This document shows, one piece after another, positions 16,832-23,956 of a DNA stretch of 64,000 bases. The stretch lies in the NCBI GenBank assembly GCA_944325495.1, contig CALVAD010000003.1, positions 62,001-126,000 on the forward strand, written 5' to 3'. The notes beneath the pieces were generated by a model that was not told the DNA's origin, searched no databases, and worked only from the letters and a program-made list of their open reading frames with translations. Within the stretch, counting starts at the first letter, position 1; the number at the start of each line of letters is the position of its first letter. The position numbers were made by a program, and so were the translations under genes. The DNA comes from an uncultured Bacteroidales bacterium (lineage in GTDB: Bacteria > Bacteroidota > Bacteroidia > Bacteroidales > UBA932).

Positions 16832-16961
16832 TGTCGCCGGCCGGGGAGCCTCCGGGGAGGCTTGCCGGCCGCGGCAGTGAGCGGGCAATGCTCCATAGCG
16901 AAGCGAAGGAGCATTGATGAAGCGTAGCGGAACCTCCCCGGAGGCTCCCCGGCCGGCGACA
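16832..16961 (+). repeat. Class A hairpin element, copy A1
   Basis: Perfect 29-bp arms (16832-16860 and 16933-16961) flank a 72-nt core. The core starts CTTGCCGGCC, has a small stem around the loop GGCAGTGA (GGCCGC and GCGGGC, one mismatch), then an inner stem CAATGCTCC/GGAGCATTG, and ends GATGAAGCGTAGCGGAA. The element lies between the divergent mnmA and cdd genes. No T-tract follows. Confidence 0.85.
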
Positions 16962-17020
16962 TGGTTGCTGAAATATGATTTAAAAGGCGGGCATTGGCTT
17001 GAAATTCAAAAACAGTTTTT

Positions 17021-17028
17021 TATATTTG
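17021..17028 (+). promoter_or_regulatory. -7 box of cdd
   Basis: TATATTTG, 22 nt before the ATG chosen for cdd at 17051. It makes the ATG at 17030 an unlikely start because that would sit upstream of the transcription start. Confidence 0.65.
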
Positions 17029-17050
17029 AATGATTTATAACCACATTTTG

Positions 17051-17524
17051 ATGACCGAGAAAGAAATAAGAATCGTCTATACCGAGTATTCCTCACTTGA
17101 AGAGCTGGGTCCGGAGGACCGCGAACTGGCCGAGGCCGCCGTCGATGCGATGGGCGGCGCCTACGCTCCATATTCGCATTTCCATGTCGGGGCTGCGGTG
17201 CGGCTTTCCGACGGCAGGATAGTCAGGGGTGCGAATCAGGAGAACGCCGCCTTCCCGTCCGGGCTGTGTGCGGAAAGGACTGCGATGTTCGCCGCGAGTG
17301 CGCAGTTTCCGGGCAAGGACATGCTGAGCATCGCGATCGCCGGCGGTCCGCTGGGCAGGCTCGGGCCGAACCCCGCGGCCCCCTGCGGCGCCTGCCGTCA
17401 GGTCATGGCCCAGTACCAGGCCAAGTCCGGGAAACCCATGAGCGTCCTTTTCGTGGCTTCGGGCAAGATTCTGAAATTCAACAGGGTCGATGACATCCTG
17501 CCGTTCATTTTCAACAATATATAG
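17051..17524 (+). CDS. cdd: Cytidine deaminase
   Basis: 157 aa from ATG 17051. The zinc-dependent deaminase signature is complete: substrate segment YAPYSHFHVGAAV, NQENAAFPSGLCAERTA (catalytic Glu and first Cys ligand), and PCGACRQVMAQY (two Cys ligands). It converts cytidine and deoxycytidine to uridine forms in pyrimidine salvage. It is monocistronic: a promoter precedes it and the SRP RNA promoter follows 52 nt after its stop. Confidence 0.95.
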   Translation: MTEKEIRIVYTEYSSLEELGPEDRELAEAAVDAMGGAYAPYSHFHVGAAVRLSDGRIVRGANQENAAFPSGLCAERTAMFAASAQFPGKDMLSIAIAGGPLGRLGPNPAAPCGACRQVMAQYQAKSGKPMSVLFVASGKILKFNRVDDILPFIFNNI

Positions 17525-17576
17525 CCTCCGATTCGTCCTCCGCGGTCAGTCGGTATGGATATTTATGAAATTTTAC

Positions 17577-17584
17577 TAACTTTG
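17577..17584 (+). promoter_or_regulatory. -7 box of SRP RNA gene
   Basis: TAACTTTG placed 4 nt before the first paired base of the SRP RNA, exactly where the box should be for transcription to start at 17589-17590. Confidence 0.8.
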
Positions 17585-17588
17585 CGGC

Positions 17589-17692
17589 GGGGAAAGTCGT
17601 ACACGACCAGCTCCCTCCGAACTCCCCCAGGGCCGGAAGGCAGCAAGGGTAGGAGGTTGTAGCGGTGCGATGTGCTAAGCTTTCCCTTTTTT
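17589..17692 (+). ncRNA. ffs: Signal recognition particle RNA, small bacterial type (4.5S)
   Basis: The conserved Ffh-binding hairpin is visible as GGCCGGAAGGCAGCAAGGGTA at about 17631-17650 (GGAA tetraloop and the asymmetric A-rich bulge). The ends pair as GGGAAAG (17590-17596) with CTTTCCC (17680-17686), followed by a run of six T (17687-17692) acting as terminator. The length of about 100 nt fits the short SRP RNA. The next gene begins 10 nt further on, so read-through could reach it. Confidence 0.95.
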
Positions 17693-17702
17693 GTATTCAG
17701 TC

Positions 17703-19085
17703 ATGAAATCAGATATCGTGGTGGTCGGAGGCGGGGCTTCCGGACTCATGGCCGCGTATGCGGCGGCCGACTGTCTCGTGGGCGCAGGTTCCGGCGCCCA
17801 GGTGCTCCTGCTGGAGAAGATGCCCAGACCGGCGCGCAAGATAATGATTACCGGCAAGGGCCGGTGCAATTTCACCAATGTCAAGGACTGGACGGACTTC
17901 TCGTCCCATCTGCGGGCCAATGCCGCCGCTGTGAGGCCTGCCTTCTACAATCTGACGCCGGAGGCGCTGATGCGCTTCTTCGATGAATTCGGCATGAAGT
18001 CGGTCGTGGAGAGGGGTGACCGCGCCTTCCCGGAATCGCATCTGGCTTCGGATGTGGTCGACACGCTCGTGCTGGCATGCAATTCCAAGGGAGTCAAGAT
18101 AATGTGCGGCGCCGAGGTTTCCTCTGCCGGGCGCAGGGGAGAGAAGTTCCGGCTGGAGCTTGCGTCGGGCGAAAGCTGCGAGTGCGCGAAACTGGTTCTC
18201 GCCACTGGCGGTCTCAGCTATCCCGCCACTGGCTCCACCGGCGACGGCTATGCCTGGGCTGAGGCCTTCGGCCACGGGGTAGTGAGGACCTTTCCCTCGC
18301 TCACGGCTCTCGTGCCGGTCGGGTACAAGCAGCCCGCAGGTCCGGATCCCGCCTTGCCGCGTCATGTCGACCGCGCCGTTCCGCTTGCCGAACTGGGGGA
18401 GAAGCTCTGCGGAGTTCATCTGAAGAATGTCGGAATGTCCCTCGAGGTCGACGGCAATACGGTGGATTCGGAGTTCGGCGACGTGGATTTCACCGACGGA
18501 GGCATTGAAGGGCCTCTCGGCTTCCGCTTCAGCCGCAGGGCGGTCAAGGCTCTGCTCAACGGAGGCCGTGCGGCACTGGTGCTCGACCTGAAATCCGCAG
18601 TCGGCGAGGAGGAGCTGTCGGAACGCGTCAGGCAGCTGTATTCGGAGATTGAGTCTGACCCCCGCTCGCAGCGCATCCGGGAGAAGGAAAGATGCCGCAT
18701 TCTGCTCGGAAAGCTCATGCCCTGGGACCTTATCCCCGGTTTCACGGCGATGCATCCGCGGATTTTTTTCGTCTCGCGGCTCCGCAACGGCAGACAGCTG
18801 GTCAAGGTCAATCTCGACGTGATAGCGCGGGCTCTCAAGAACTGGCGTTTCCCGCTCGACGGCTATGTGGGCTATGAGCGCGCGGTAGTGACGGCCGGAG
18901 GGGTCTCCATCGACGGAATCGTGCCCAAGAGCATGGAATCCAGGCTCGTTCCGGGTTTGTACTTCTGCGGCGAACTGCTCGATATCGATGCCGATACGGG
19001 AGGTTACAATCTGCATTCCGCCTTCGCGACAGGCGCACTGGCGGGGCTCAATGCCGCCAAGGCGCTGCTGGCTGCCGGGGCCTGA
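17703..19085 (+). CDS. BaiN/HI0933-family NAD(P)/FAD-dependent flavoprotein
   Basis: 460 aa from ATG 17703. The frame is open to 17691 with a TTG, but the ATG directly precedes the flavin motif. Motifs in order: IVVVGGGASGLMAAYAA (FAD-binding), ARKIMITGKGRCNFTN (family hallmark), ATGGLSYPATGSTGDGY, and the C-terminal block CGELLDIDADTGGYNLHSAFATGALAG. Members include BaiN-like and YhiN-type proteins, whose substrates are mostly unknown, so no pathway is assigned here. It follows the SRP RNA directly and has no separate visible promoter. Confidence 0.88.
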   Translation: MKSDIVVVGGGASGLMAAYAAADCLVGAGSGAQVLLLEKMPRPARKIMITGKGRCNFTNVKDWTDFSSHLRANAAAVRPAFYNLTPEALMRFFDEFGMKSVVERGDRAFPESHLASDVVDTLVLACNSKGVKIMCGAEVSSAGRRGEKFRLELASGESCECAKLVLATGGLSYPATGSTGDGYAWAEAFGHGVVRTFPSLTALVPVGYKQPAGPDPALPRHVDRAVPLAELGEKLCGVHLKNVGMSLEVDGNTVDSEFGDVDFTDGGIEGPLGFRFSRRAVKALLNGGRAALVLDLKSAVGEEELSERVRQLYSEIESDPRSQRIREKERCRILLGKLMPWDLIPGFTAMHPRIFFVSRLRNGRQLVKVNLDVIARALKNWRFPLDGYVGYERAVVTAGGVSIDGIVPKSMESRLVPGLYFCGELLDIDADTGGYNLHSAFATGALAGLNAAKALLAAGA

Positions 19086-19177
19086 AACTGATCCTGCCGG
19101 GGCTTGAAGCCGGGGCTGCCAGGCTGCGTCATGATTTATCTATAAGCGGCAGCAGTTGTGGAAATGAGGAGCTGAGC

Positions 19178-19258
19178 GTCTGCTGACGGAGTTGCCCCGA
19201 CGCTGTAGCAGCCGGCGCACGACCCTATACAGCATCGGGGCAAGCTCCGTCAGCAGAC
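19178..19258 (-). repeat. Class C hairpin element, copy C3
   Basis: Arms 19178-19207 and 19228-19258 are complementary apart from one bulge and one G-T pair. The loop is exactly 20 nt, and on the minus strand reads TAGGGTCGTGCGCCGGCTGC, matching C1 and C2. Confidence 0.75.
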
Positions 19259-19262
19259 TCCA

Positions 19263-19485
19263 CATGCAGGTCGGGTTGCCATATTAAACCAAGGTCGTCG
19301 CATGCAGGTCAGGTTGCCATATTAAACCAAGGCCGTCGCATTCCGGCAGGTCAGCCATGTAAAGCCAACGCGTCTCATGCAGATAGAGCCGCCATATTAA
19401 GCCATGGCCGCCGCATTCCGGCAGGGTAACCATGTAAAGCCAACCCGTCTCATGCGGATAGAGCCGCCATATGAAATTGCCGTCG
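19263..19485. repeat. Six imperfect 37/38-bp tandem repeats
   Basis: Units start at 19263, 19301, 19339, 19376, 19414 and 19451, each opening with CATGC or CATTCC and containing GCCAT(A/G)T.AA. Two forms alternate. Units 1, 2, 4 and 6 have GCCATATTAAR or a variant, and units 3 and 5 have CATTCCGGCAGG with CCATGTAAAGCCAAC, so the later part looks like a duplicated 75-bp pair. No stable hairpin is evident in a unit, and the units are adjacent without spacers, which excludes CRISPR. Confidence 0.8.
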
Positions 19486-19495
19486 CATGCAATCC

Positions 19496-19571
19496 GTCCT
19501 CCGGGACCTTCCCTCCGGCCGTATAGGGTTGTGCGCAGGTCCTTACGGCCGGAGGGAAGGCCCCGGAGGAC
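19496..19571 (+). repeat. Class C hairpin element, copy C2
   Basis: 28-bp arms (19496-19523 and 19544-19571) with one mismatch of G-T type. The loop is exactly 20 nt, TAGGGTTGTGCGCAGGTCCT. It shares the loop frame with C1 and C3, with arms unrelated to theirs. Confidence 0.8.
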
Positions 19572-19637
19572 AATTCCAAGCCGTCCTGCTTCACCAACCC
19601 TGCCGGCGGGCGATTTTGACCACGGAATAAATATTCG

Positions 19638-19645
19638 TAATTTTG
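19638..19645 (+). promoter_or_regulatory. -7 box upstream of GNAT gene
   Basis: TAATTTTG, 24 nt before the ATG at 19670. It places the in-frame upstream codons from 19643 before the transcript start, which supports ATG 19670. Confidence 0.6.
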
Positions 19646-19669
19646 CCTGATTTGATAAAAACAACAGCA

Positions 19670-20230
19670 ATGGAACTCAGAAAAATACTCCCCGGCAGCC
19701 CCGACGCCGCCCTGATGGACGAAGTCAACCTCGAATCCTTCCCTCCCGAAGAACAGATGAGCACCGCCATGCAGACCGGTCTCTGTGAAAAGGGAGAGCT
19801 CGAAGTCTGGGCGATATATGACGGAGAGGACTTCGTGGGTTTCACCACCGTGTTCCCGGGGACGAAACTCGCATATGTGTTCTTCCTCGCGATCAGCAGC
19901 AATGTGCGCTCCAAGGGTTACGGCACGAAGGTGCTCGACCTGCTCCGCCGCCAGTACGCCGGCAGGCGGGTGGTGCTCGACATAGAGCCGGACGATCCTT
20001 CAGTCCCGGACAACGAGCTGCGCCGGCGCAGGAAGCAGTTCTATCTTCGCAACGGTTTCCTCGAAAGCGGCTACCTGCTGGAATACTGCGGGCTGAGCTT
20101 CGAGATACTCTACGACGGGCCAGGAAGTTTCAGCCTCGCCGACTACGAGGAGCTCATGGGCGGCATATCGTCCATGATCAGGTCCTGCGGCTTCGAAGTC
20201 TTCAAGCCGGAAATTTCTCCGATTGCCTGA
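19670..20230 (+). CDS. GNAT-family N-acetyltransferase
   Basis: 186 aa. The core GNAT fold is visible: FFLAISSNVRSKGYGTKVLDLL carries the acetyl-CoA loop (R-S-K-G-Y-G), followed by VVLDIEPDD and the C-terminal FYLRNGFLESG. The acceptor side is not recognisable. It has its own -7 box and a 59-bp gap before the lipoprotein gene, so it is probably transcribed alone. Unlike the GNAT at 5.6 kb it has no small partner gene and its codon use resembles the surrounding core genes, so I see no reason to call it a toxin. Confidence 0.85.
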   Translation: MELRKILPGSPDAALMDEVNLESFPPEEQMSTAMQTGLCEKGELEVWAIYDGEDFVGFTTVFPGTKLAYVFFLAISSNVRSKGYGTKVLDLLRRQYAGRRVVLDIEPDDPSVPDNELRRRRKQFYLRNGFLESGYLLEYCGLSFEILYDGPGSFSLADYEELMGGISSMIRSCGFEVFKPEISPIA

Positions 20231-20289
20231 TGCAAGGTTTCTGCGGAAACTGCATTATGTCAATGGAAAGAATTTAAAACGACCTGATT

Positions 20290-21057
20290 ATGAAACGATT
20301 CATCTTACCGATTGCATTGATCGCCGCGGCGGGACTCATGTCGACCGCCTGCTTCAAGGACCTTGAGGGCTACGACGGGACATTGTTCTATCCCAACGCC
20401 ATAGTGACCGCCAGGACTTCGGATGCCGGGGAATTCTATCTCCAGCTCGACGACGAGACATCGCTGAAGCCCGACAACATGGTCAAGTCCCCCTACGACA
20501 AGGAGGTGCGGGCGCTCGTCAATTTTACCGACAAGGGACCCTGGACGGCCTCTGAAGACGGCGGCATGACCTTCGACAGGACGGTGACGGTCAACGCCAT
20601 CGACAGCGTGCGCACCAAGGACGCCGTCCCGACCAAGGGTGACAAGGACGACGAGGTCTACGGCACCGCGCCCATATCCATCATCACCAACAGCTGGACG
20701 GTGCTGGAGGACGGATATCTGACGCTGACATTCTGCGCATACTGGGGCAATCCGTACATTTATCACGAGATCAATCTCGTGACCGGAACCGATCCGGAGA
20801 ATCCCTATCTCGTGGAATTCCGCCACGACCCTCTCGATGACACCCTGTATTATCCCGGAGGGCTCAAGGCCACGGGCATAATAGCCTTCCGTCTCGACGG
20901 GGAGCTTGCGGACGCCGACCACCTCGACATCAAGTTCAACTCCCTCTACGGTGGCGACAAGGTCTGGACCATCGAGAGGAACGACAACTACTATGTCGGC
21001 GACGGCTCCGGGAGCCGCTCCACGACGCAGCTGACGGACGAACTCGCCGTCAGGTAA
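20290..21057 (+). CDS. NigD-like lipoprotein
   Basis: 255 aa with a lipoprotein signal (STAC at residues 18-21). The block EFYLQLDDETSLKPDN followed by DKEVRALVNFTDKG matches the N-terminal OB-like domain of NigD-like proteins, and the C-terminal half (VLEDGYLTLTFCAYWG ... HEINLVTGTDPENPY) is the NigD-like beta domain. NigD proteins are surface or periplasmic lipoproteins of Bacteroidales, first named in a bacteriocin locus, and their biochemical role is unknown. The ECF sigma gene follows 14 nt downstream, suggesting a shared transcript. Confidence 0.85.
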   Translation: MKRFILPIALIAAAGLMSTACFKDLEGYDGTLFYPNAIVTARTSDAGEFYLQLDDETSLKPDNMVKSPYDKEVRALVNFTDKGPWTASEDGGMTFDRTVTVNAIDSVRTKDAVPTKGDKDDEVYGTAPISIITNSWTVLEDGYLTLTFCAYWGNPYIYHEINLVTGTDPENPYLVEFRHDPLDDTLYYPGGLKATGIIAFRLDGELADADHLDIKFNSLYGGDKVWTIERNDNYYVGDGSGSRSTTQLTDELAVR

Positions 21058-21071
21058 TTTCCGAAGTCCGG

Positions 21072-21638
21072 ATGAACGGCAGCGGCAAGCCGGCGGAGGC
21101 GGAACTTGTCCGCAGGGCAAGGCTCAAGGATACTGCCGCGGTCAGAGCGATCTATGACTCTTACGCGCAGTATCTTTTTGCCGTATGCCGCCGTTATACC
21201 GGAGATTCCGAATCCGCAGCCGATGTCCTTCAGGACAGTTTCGTGAAGATTTTCACCTCTCTCGACAGATTCGAATGGAGGGGAGAAGGTTCTCTCAGGT
21301 CATGGATGAGACGCATCGCCGTCAACGAGGCGCTGATGTACCTGCGCTCCAGAAAGCGCGACGAGGGGTTCGTCTCCTCCGTCCGGCCGCCGGAGAATGT
21401 TCCGGACGAGGAGCCTGAGGTTGACGACATACCGATGCCTGAACTTCAGAGGATGATAGCGGAGCTTCCCGAGGGCTACAGGACGGTATTCAATCTGTAT
21501 GTGTTCGAGAACATGAGCCATAAGGAGATAGCCGCGGCTCTCGGAATCAGTGAGAACACTTCATATTCCCAGTTCAGCAGGGCCAAGACTCTGCTCGCCA
21601 AGAAGATAAAAGAATATAGAGCGAATGGTCAACAATGA
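21072..21638 (+). CDS. ECF-type RNA polymerase sigma factor
   Basis: 188 aa. Region 2 is seen in IYDSYAQYLFAVCRRYTGD...AADVLQDSFVKIF with the DNA-melting segment FEWRGEGSLRSWMRRIAVNEAL. Region 4 has LPEGYRTVFNLYVFENMSHKEIAAALGISENTSYSQFSRAK. A negatively charged linker (PDEEPEVDD) lies between. The 3' end overlaps the next gene by 14 bp, the normal arrangement for a sigma factor and its membrane-bound regulator. The signal sensed is unknown. Confidence 0.93.
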   Translation: MNGSGKPAEAELVRRARLKDTAAVRAIYDSYAQYLFAVCRRYTGDSESAADVLQDSFVKIFTSLDRFEWRGEGSLRSWMRRIAVNEALMYLRSRKRDEGFVSSVRPPENVPDEEPEVDDIPMPELQRMIAELPEGYRTVFNLYVFENMSHKEIAAALGISENTSYSQFSRAKTLLAKKIKEYRANGQQ

Positions 21639-22875
21639 CTGGCAGGACAAATTGAGGTCCGGAATGGAGAATTATTCCGAGCCCGTTCCGGATTCGGTCT
21701 GGAACGCGGTTTCGGCCGGAGTGTCCGGAGCCTGGGACCGGCAGCGGAGGCTGAGACGCCGCCGGCGCATGTATGCGGCCGCCGTCTCCGTTTCGGCTGC
21801 CGCGGCGCTTGTGCTCGCGCTTCTTCCTTCCGGGTCCGGGGATATTCGTCCCGTTTCGCCCGAACGGCGCATAGCCTATGCCTCGGCGCCGGCATTCCCG
21901 TCCGGAATGTTTTCTCCGGCGAAAGCCCGTGAGCTCGTGGATCTTCCCTCCCGTAGCGGAGAGGCGTCCGCCGGGCCCGACGGAAATGCCGGAACTCAGG
22001 CGGGCTTGTCCGGTGTCCGTGCTTCCGCTGACGAAGAAGCCGGGACAGAGCGGGCGTCCCTGCCTTCGGGAGAGGCTGAATTGCCTGGAGCTCCGTCCGG
22101 AGAAACCTCGGGAGCCGCACCGGCAGTGCCGGAAGGAGCGGAGGAGTTCTTCCCGCTTTTCGCCGATGATGCGGGGCGGCGTTCCGGACCGCGTGTCGCC
22201 CTGAATTTCAGGGCTTCGAATCTGGCTTCCGGCGCTTCCGGCTCGGCGGGCTACAGCGGCATGTTCGGTTCGACGGTCATGCCTTCCGCCGCCGGTTCGA
22301 GAGACCAGGTCGACGGCTATTCGTCCGTCCTGATGAACAATAATTCGATGGAGGTCGCCACCAGCACCAGATACTGGCAGCCGGTGAGCGTCGGAGTCAC
22401 GGCTTCATTGAGCCTGACCGACAATCTGGCCGTCGAGAGCGGACTGAACTATTCGTGTCTGATTTCCGACCTCTCGTCCGGAACCGCCGAGAACCGCTAT
22501 GACATACGCCAGACTCTCCATTATATAGGCGTTCCGCTGAGACTGAGGCTGTCGCTGTGGACTCCCGGAAACTTCGACATCTATCTTAGCGCCGGCGGAG
22601 AGGTGGAGAAATGTGTCTACGGAACGACTTCCACGACCTATTTCGTGGATTCGTCGCCTCTGTCCTCCGCTTCTGCGCGGATTGATGACGACAGGCTGCA
22701 ATGGTCCGCAGGCGCTTCCGTAGGACTCGGTTACCGTTTCAATGATTTTCTCGGCATTTATGCGGAGCCCGGCGTCAGCTGGCATTTCAGCAACGGGAGC
22801 TTCGTCGAGAGCGTGTACAGCCGGAAGCCTTTCAATTTCAGCCTCGCCCTGGGCCTGCGTTTCTATCTCAATTGA
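21625..22875 (+). CDS. Membrane-anchored regulator fused to outer-membrane-type beta-barrel
   Basis: 416 aa. Residues 1-47 are cytoplasmic with the motif EPVPDSVWNAV, common in anti-sigma-like proteins of Bacteroidetes. A strongly basic stretch (RQRRLRRRRRMY) precedes one membrane segment (about 49-66). Then comes a 120-residue Pro/Ala/Gly/Glu-rich linker, and from about 225 a beta-barrel-type domain with amphipathic strands ending in FNFSLALGLRFYLN, the usual C-terminal strand of PorT-like barrels. Overlap with the ECF sigma gene suggests that it binds and controls that sigma factor. How a barrel-type domain tied to the inner membrane works is not clear. It may fold as a soluble periplasmic sensor. 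Confidence 0.8.
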   Translation: MVNNDWQDKLRSGMENYSEPVPDSVWNAVSAGVSGAWDRQRRLRRRRRMYAAAVSVSAAAALVLALLPSGSGDIRPVSPERRIAYASAPAFPSGMFSPAKARELVDLPSRSGEASAGPDGNAGTQAGLSGVRASADEEAGTERASLPSGEAELPGAPSGETSGAAPAVPEGAEEFFPLFADDAGRRSGPRVALNFRASNLASGASGSAGYSGMFGSTVMPSAAGSRDQVDGYSSVLMNNNSMEVATSTRYWQPVSVGVTASLSLTDNLAVESGLNYSCLISDLSSGTAENRYDIRQTLHYIGVPLRLRLSLWTPGNFDIYLSAGGEVEKCVYGTTSTTYFVDSSPLSSASARIDDDRLQWSAGASVGLGYRFNDFLGIYAEPGVSWHFSNGSFVESVYSRKPFNFSLALGLRFYLN

Positions 22876-22939
22876 CGGCCGGCGCGGGACATGGCCTGCG
22901 CGGGTGAAGTGCGGATTTTGCCGAATACAAATTTTGCGG

Positions 22940-22947
22940 TAATTTTG
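22940..22947 (+). promoter_or_regulatory. -7 box of fabK-fabF unit
   Basis: TAATTTTG, giving a leader of about 50 nt that contains a GC-rich imperfect hairpin (around 22951-22982). Confidence 0.6.
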
Positions 22948-23002
22948 CAGGCCGTGCCGGCGGAAAGGCTGCCGTGCACGGCATGCTAAAACCAGACAAT
23001 CC

Positions 23003-23950
23003 ATGATCAAGAGCAAAATCTGCGACATGCTCGGCATCCGTCACCCCCTGTTCCAGGGCGGCATGGCCTGGATAGCCGACGCACGCCTTGCCGCCGCGGT
23101 TTCGGAAGCAGGCGGTCTTGGCCTGATCTCATCCGTCAATTTCGGGACGGAGGCCGTAAGAGAGGAAATACGCAAGTGCCGTGAACTCACGGACAAGCCT
23201 TTCGGCGTGAACATCATGCTCCAGGCCCCCAACGCTGGGGAAGTCGCCGACATGGTCATCGAGGAAGGCGTGAAGATACTCACCACGGGCGCCGGTTCTC
23301 CGGCTTCGTACATGCCGAAGTGGAAGGCCGCCGGCATCAGGGTGATTCCCGTGGTCGCATCCGTGGCGTATGCCGTCAGGATGCAGGAATGCGGCGCCGA
23401 CGCCGTGATTGCGGAAGGCGCCGAGTCCGGAGGGCATGTGGGGGACAACCATACCATGGCCCTCGTGCCCCAGATAGTCGACGCTCTCGATATCCCCGTG
23501 ATGGCGGCGGGAGGAATATTCGACGGCAGGGGAGCGGCCGCGGCCTTCATGCTCGGAGCCTGCGGCGTCCAGGTGGGCACGAGATTCCTGATGGCCGACG
23601 AATGCCATATCCACGATAATTACAAGGAGAAGCTCATCAAGGCTTCGGACGTGTCCACCATGGTGACCGGAAAGTCCATGGGGGATGCCGTGCGCTGCCT
23701 CAAGACTCCGTTCTCGAAGAAATTCTTCAAGATGGAATATGATCCCGCGGTGCCGGAGGAAGAGGTGCGCCGCTTCGGCACCGGTTCGCTGCGCAAGGCC
23801 GTGTTCGACGGCGACGGTTCCGGCGGCAGCTTCCTCGCGGGGGAGGTCGCGGGAATGATCACCAGGCGCGAGACGGCGGCTGAAATAGTCAATGACATCA
23901 TCTCCGGTGCGGAGAAGCTCCTTTCCTCCGCTCCGGAACTTATGGGATAG
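23003..23950 (+). CDS. fabK: Enoyl-[acyl-carrier-protein] reductase II (FabK-type flavoprotein)
   Basis: 315 aa FMN TIM-barrel protein of the nitronate monooxygenase/FabK family. Characteristic parts are HPLFQGGMAWIADARLAAAVSEAGGLGLI, FGVNIMLQAPN, the catalytic-type His segment AEGAESGGHVGDNH, and the FMN phosphate loop MAAGGIFDGRGAAAAFMLGACGVQVGTRF. Nitronate monooxygenase is the main alternative. The following fabF gene, 6 nt downstream, favours a fatty-acid role: NAD(P)H-dependent reduction of the enoyl-ACP double bond. Confidence 0.85.
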   Translation: MIKSKICDMLGIRHPLFQGGMAWIADARLAAAVSEAGGLGLISSVNFGTEAVREEIRKCRELTDKPFGVNIMLQAPNAGEVADMVIEEGVKILTTGAGSPASYMPKWKAAGIRVIPVVASVAYAVRMQECGADAVIAEGAESGGHVGDNHTMALVPQIVDALDIPVMAAGGIFDGRGAAAAFMLGACGVQVGTRFLMADECHIHDNYKEKLIKASDVSTMVTGKSMGDAVRCLKTPFSKKFFKMEYDPAVPEEEVRRFGTGSLRKAVFDGDGSGGSFLAGEVAGMITRRETAAEIVNDIISGAEKLLSSAPELMG

Positions 23951-23956
23951 AAGAAA

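Larger units (their letters stand above)
19086..19669. other. Repeat-only intergenic region
   Basis: 584 bp containing two class C hairpins (19178-19258 and 19496-19571) that flank an array of six imperfect 37-38-bp direct repeats (19263-19485). A minus-strand frame of 128 codons across it is made of the repeats and I do not regard it as a gene. A -7 box at the end serves the next gene. Confidence 0.7.

Noticed and set aside
16832-16961. Class A elements as ordinary rho-independent terminators
   Set aside because: They have no T-tract, arms are much longer than terminator stems, A1 lies between divergent starts, and real terminators are found separately next to A2 and A3.
19263-19485. CRISPR array
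   Set aside because: Repeats are adjacent and imperfect, have no unique spacers, and no cas genes are present.
19284-19670. 128-codon minus-strand frame with repeated LIWRLYLHETRWLYM-type segments
   Set aside because: The peptide repeats simply reflect the 37/38-bp DNA tandem repeats, units differ by single-base length changes, and the frame also runs through a class C hairpin.
19670-20230. Second GNAT toxin-antitoxin unit
   Set aside because: No small partner gene upstream or downstream, and codon use matches core genes.
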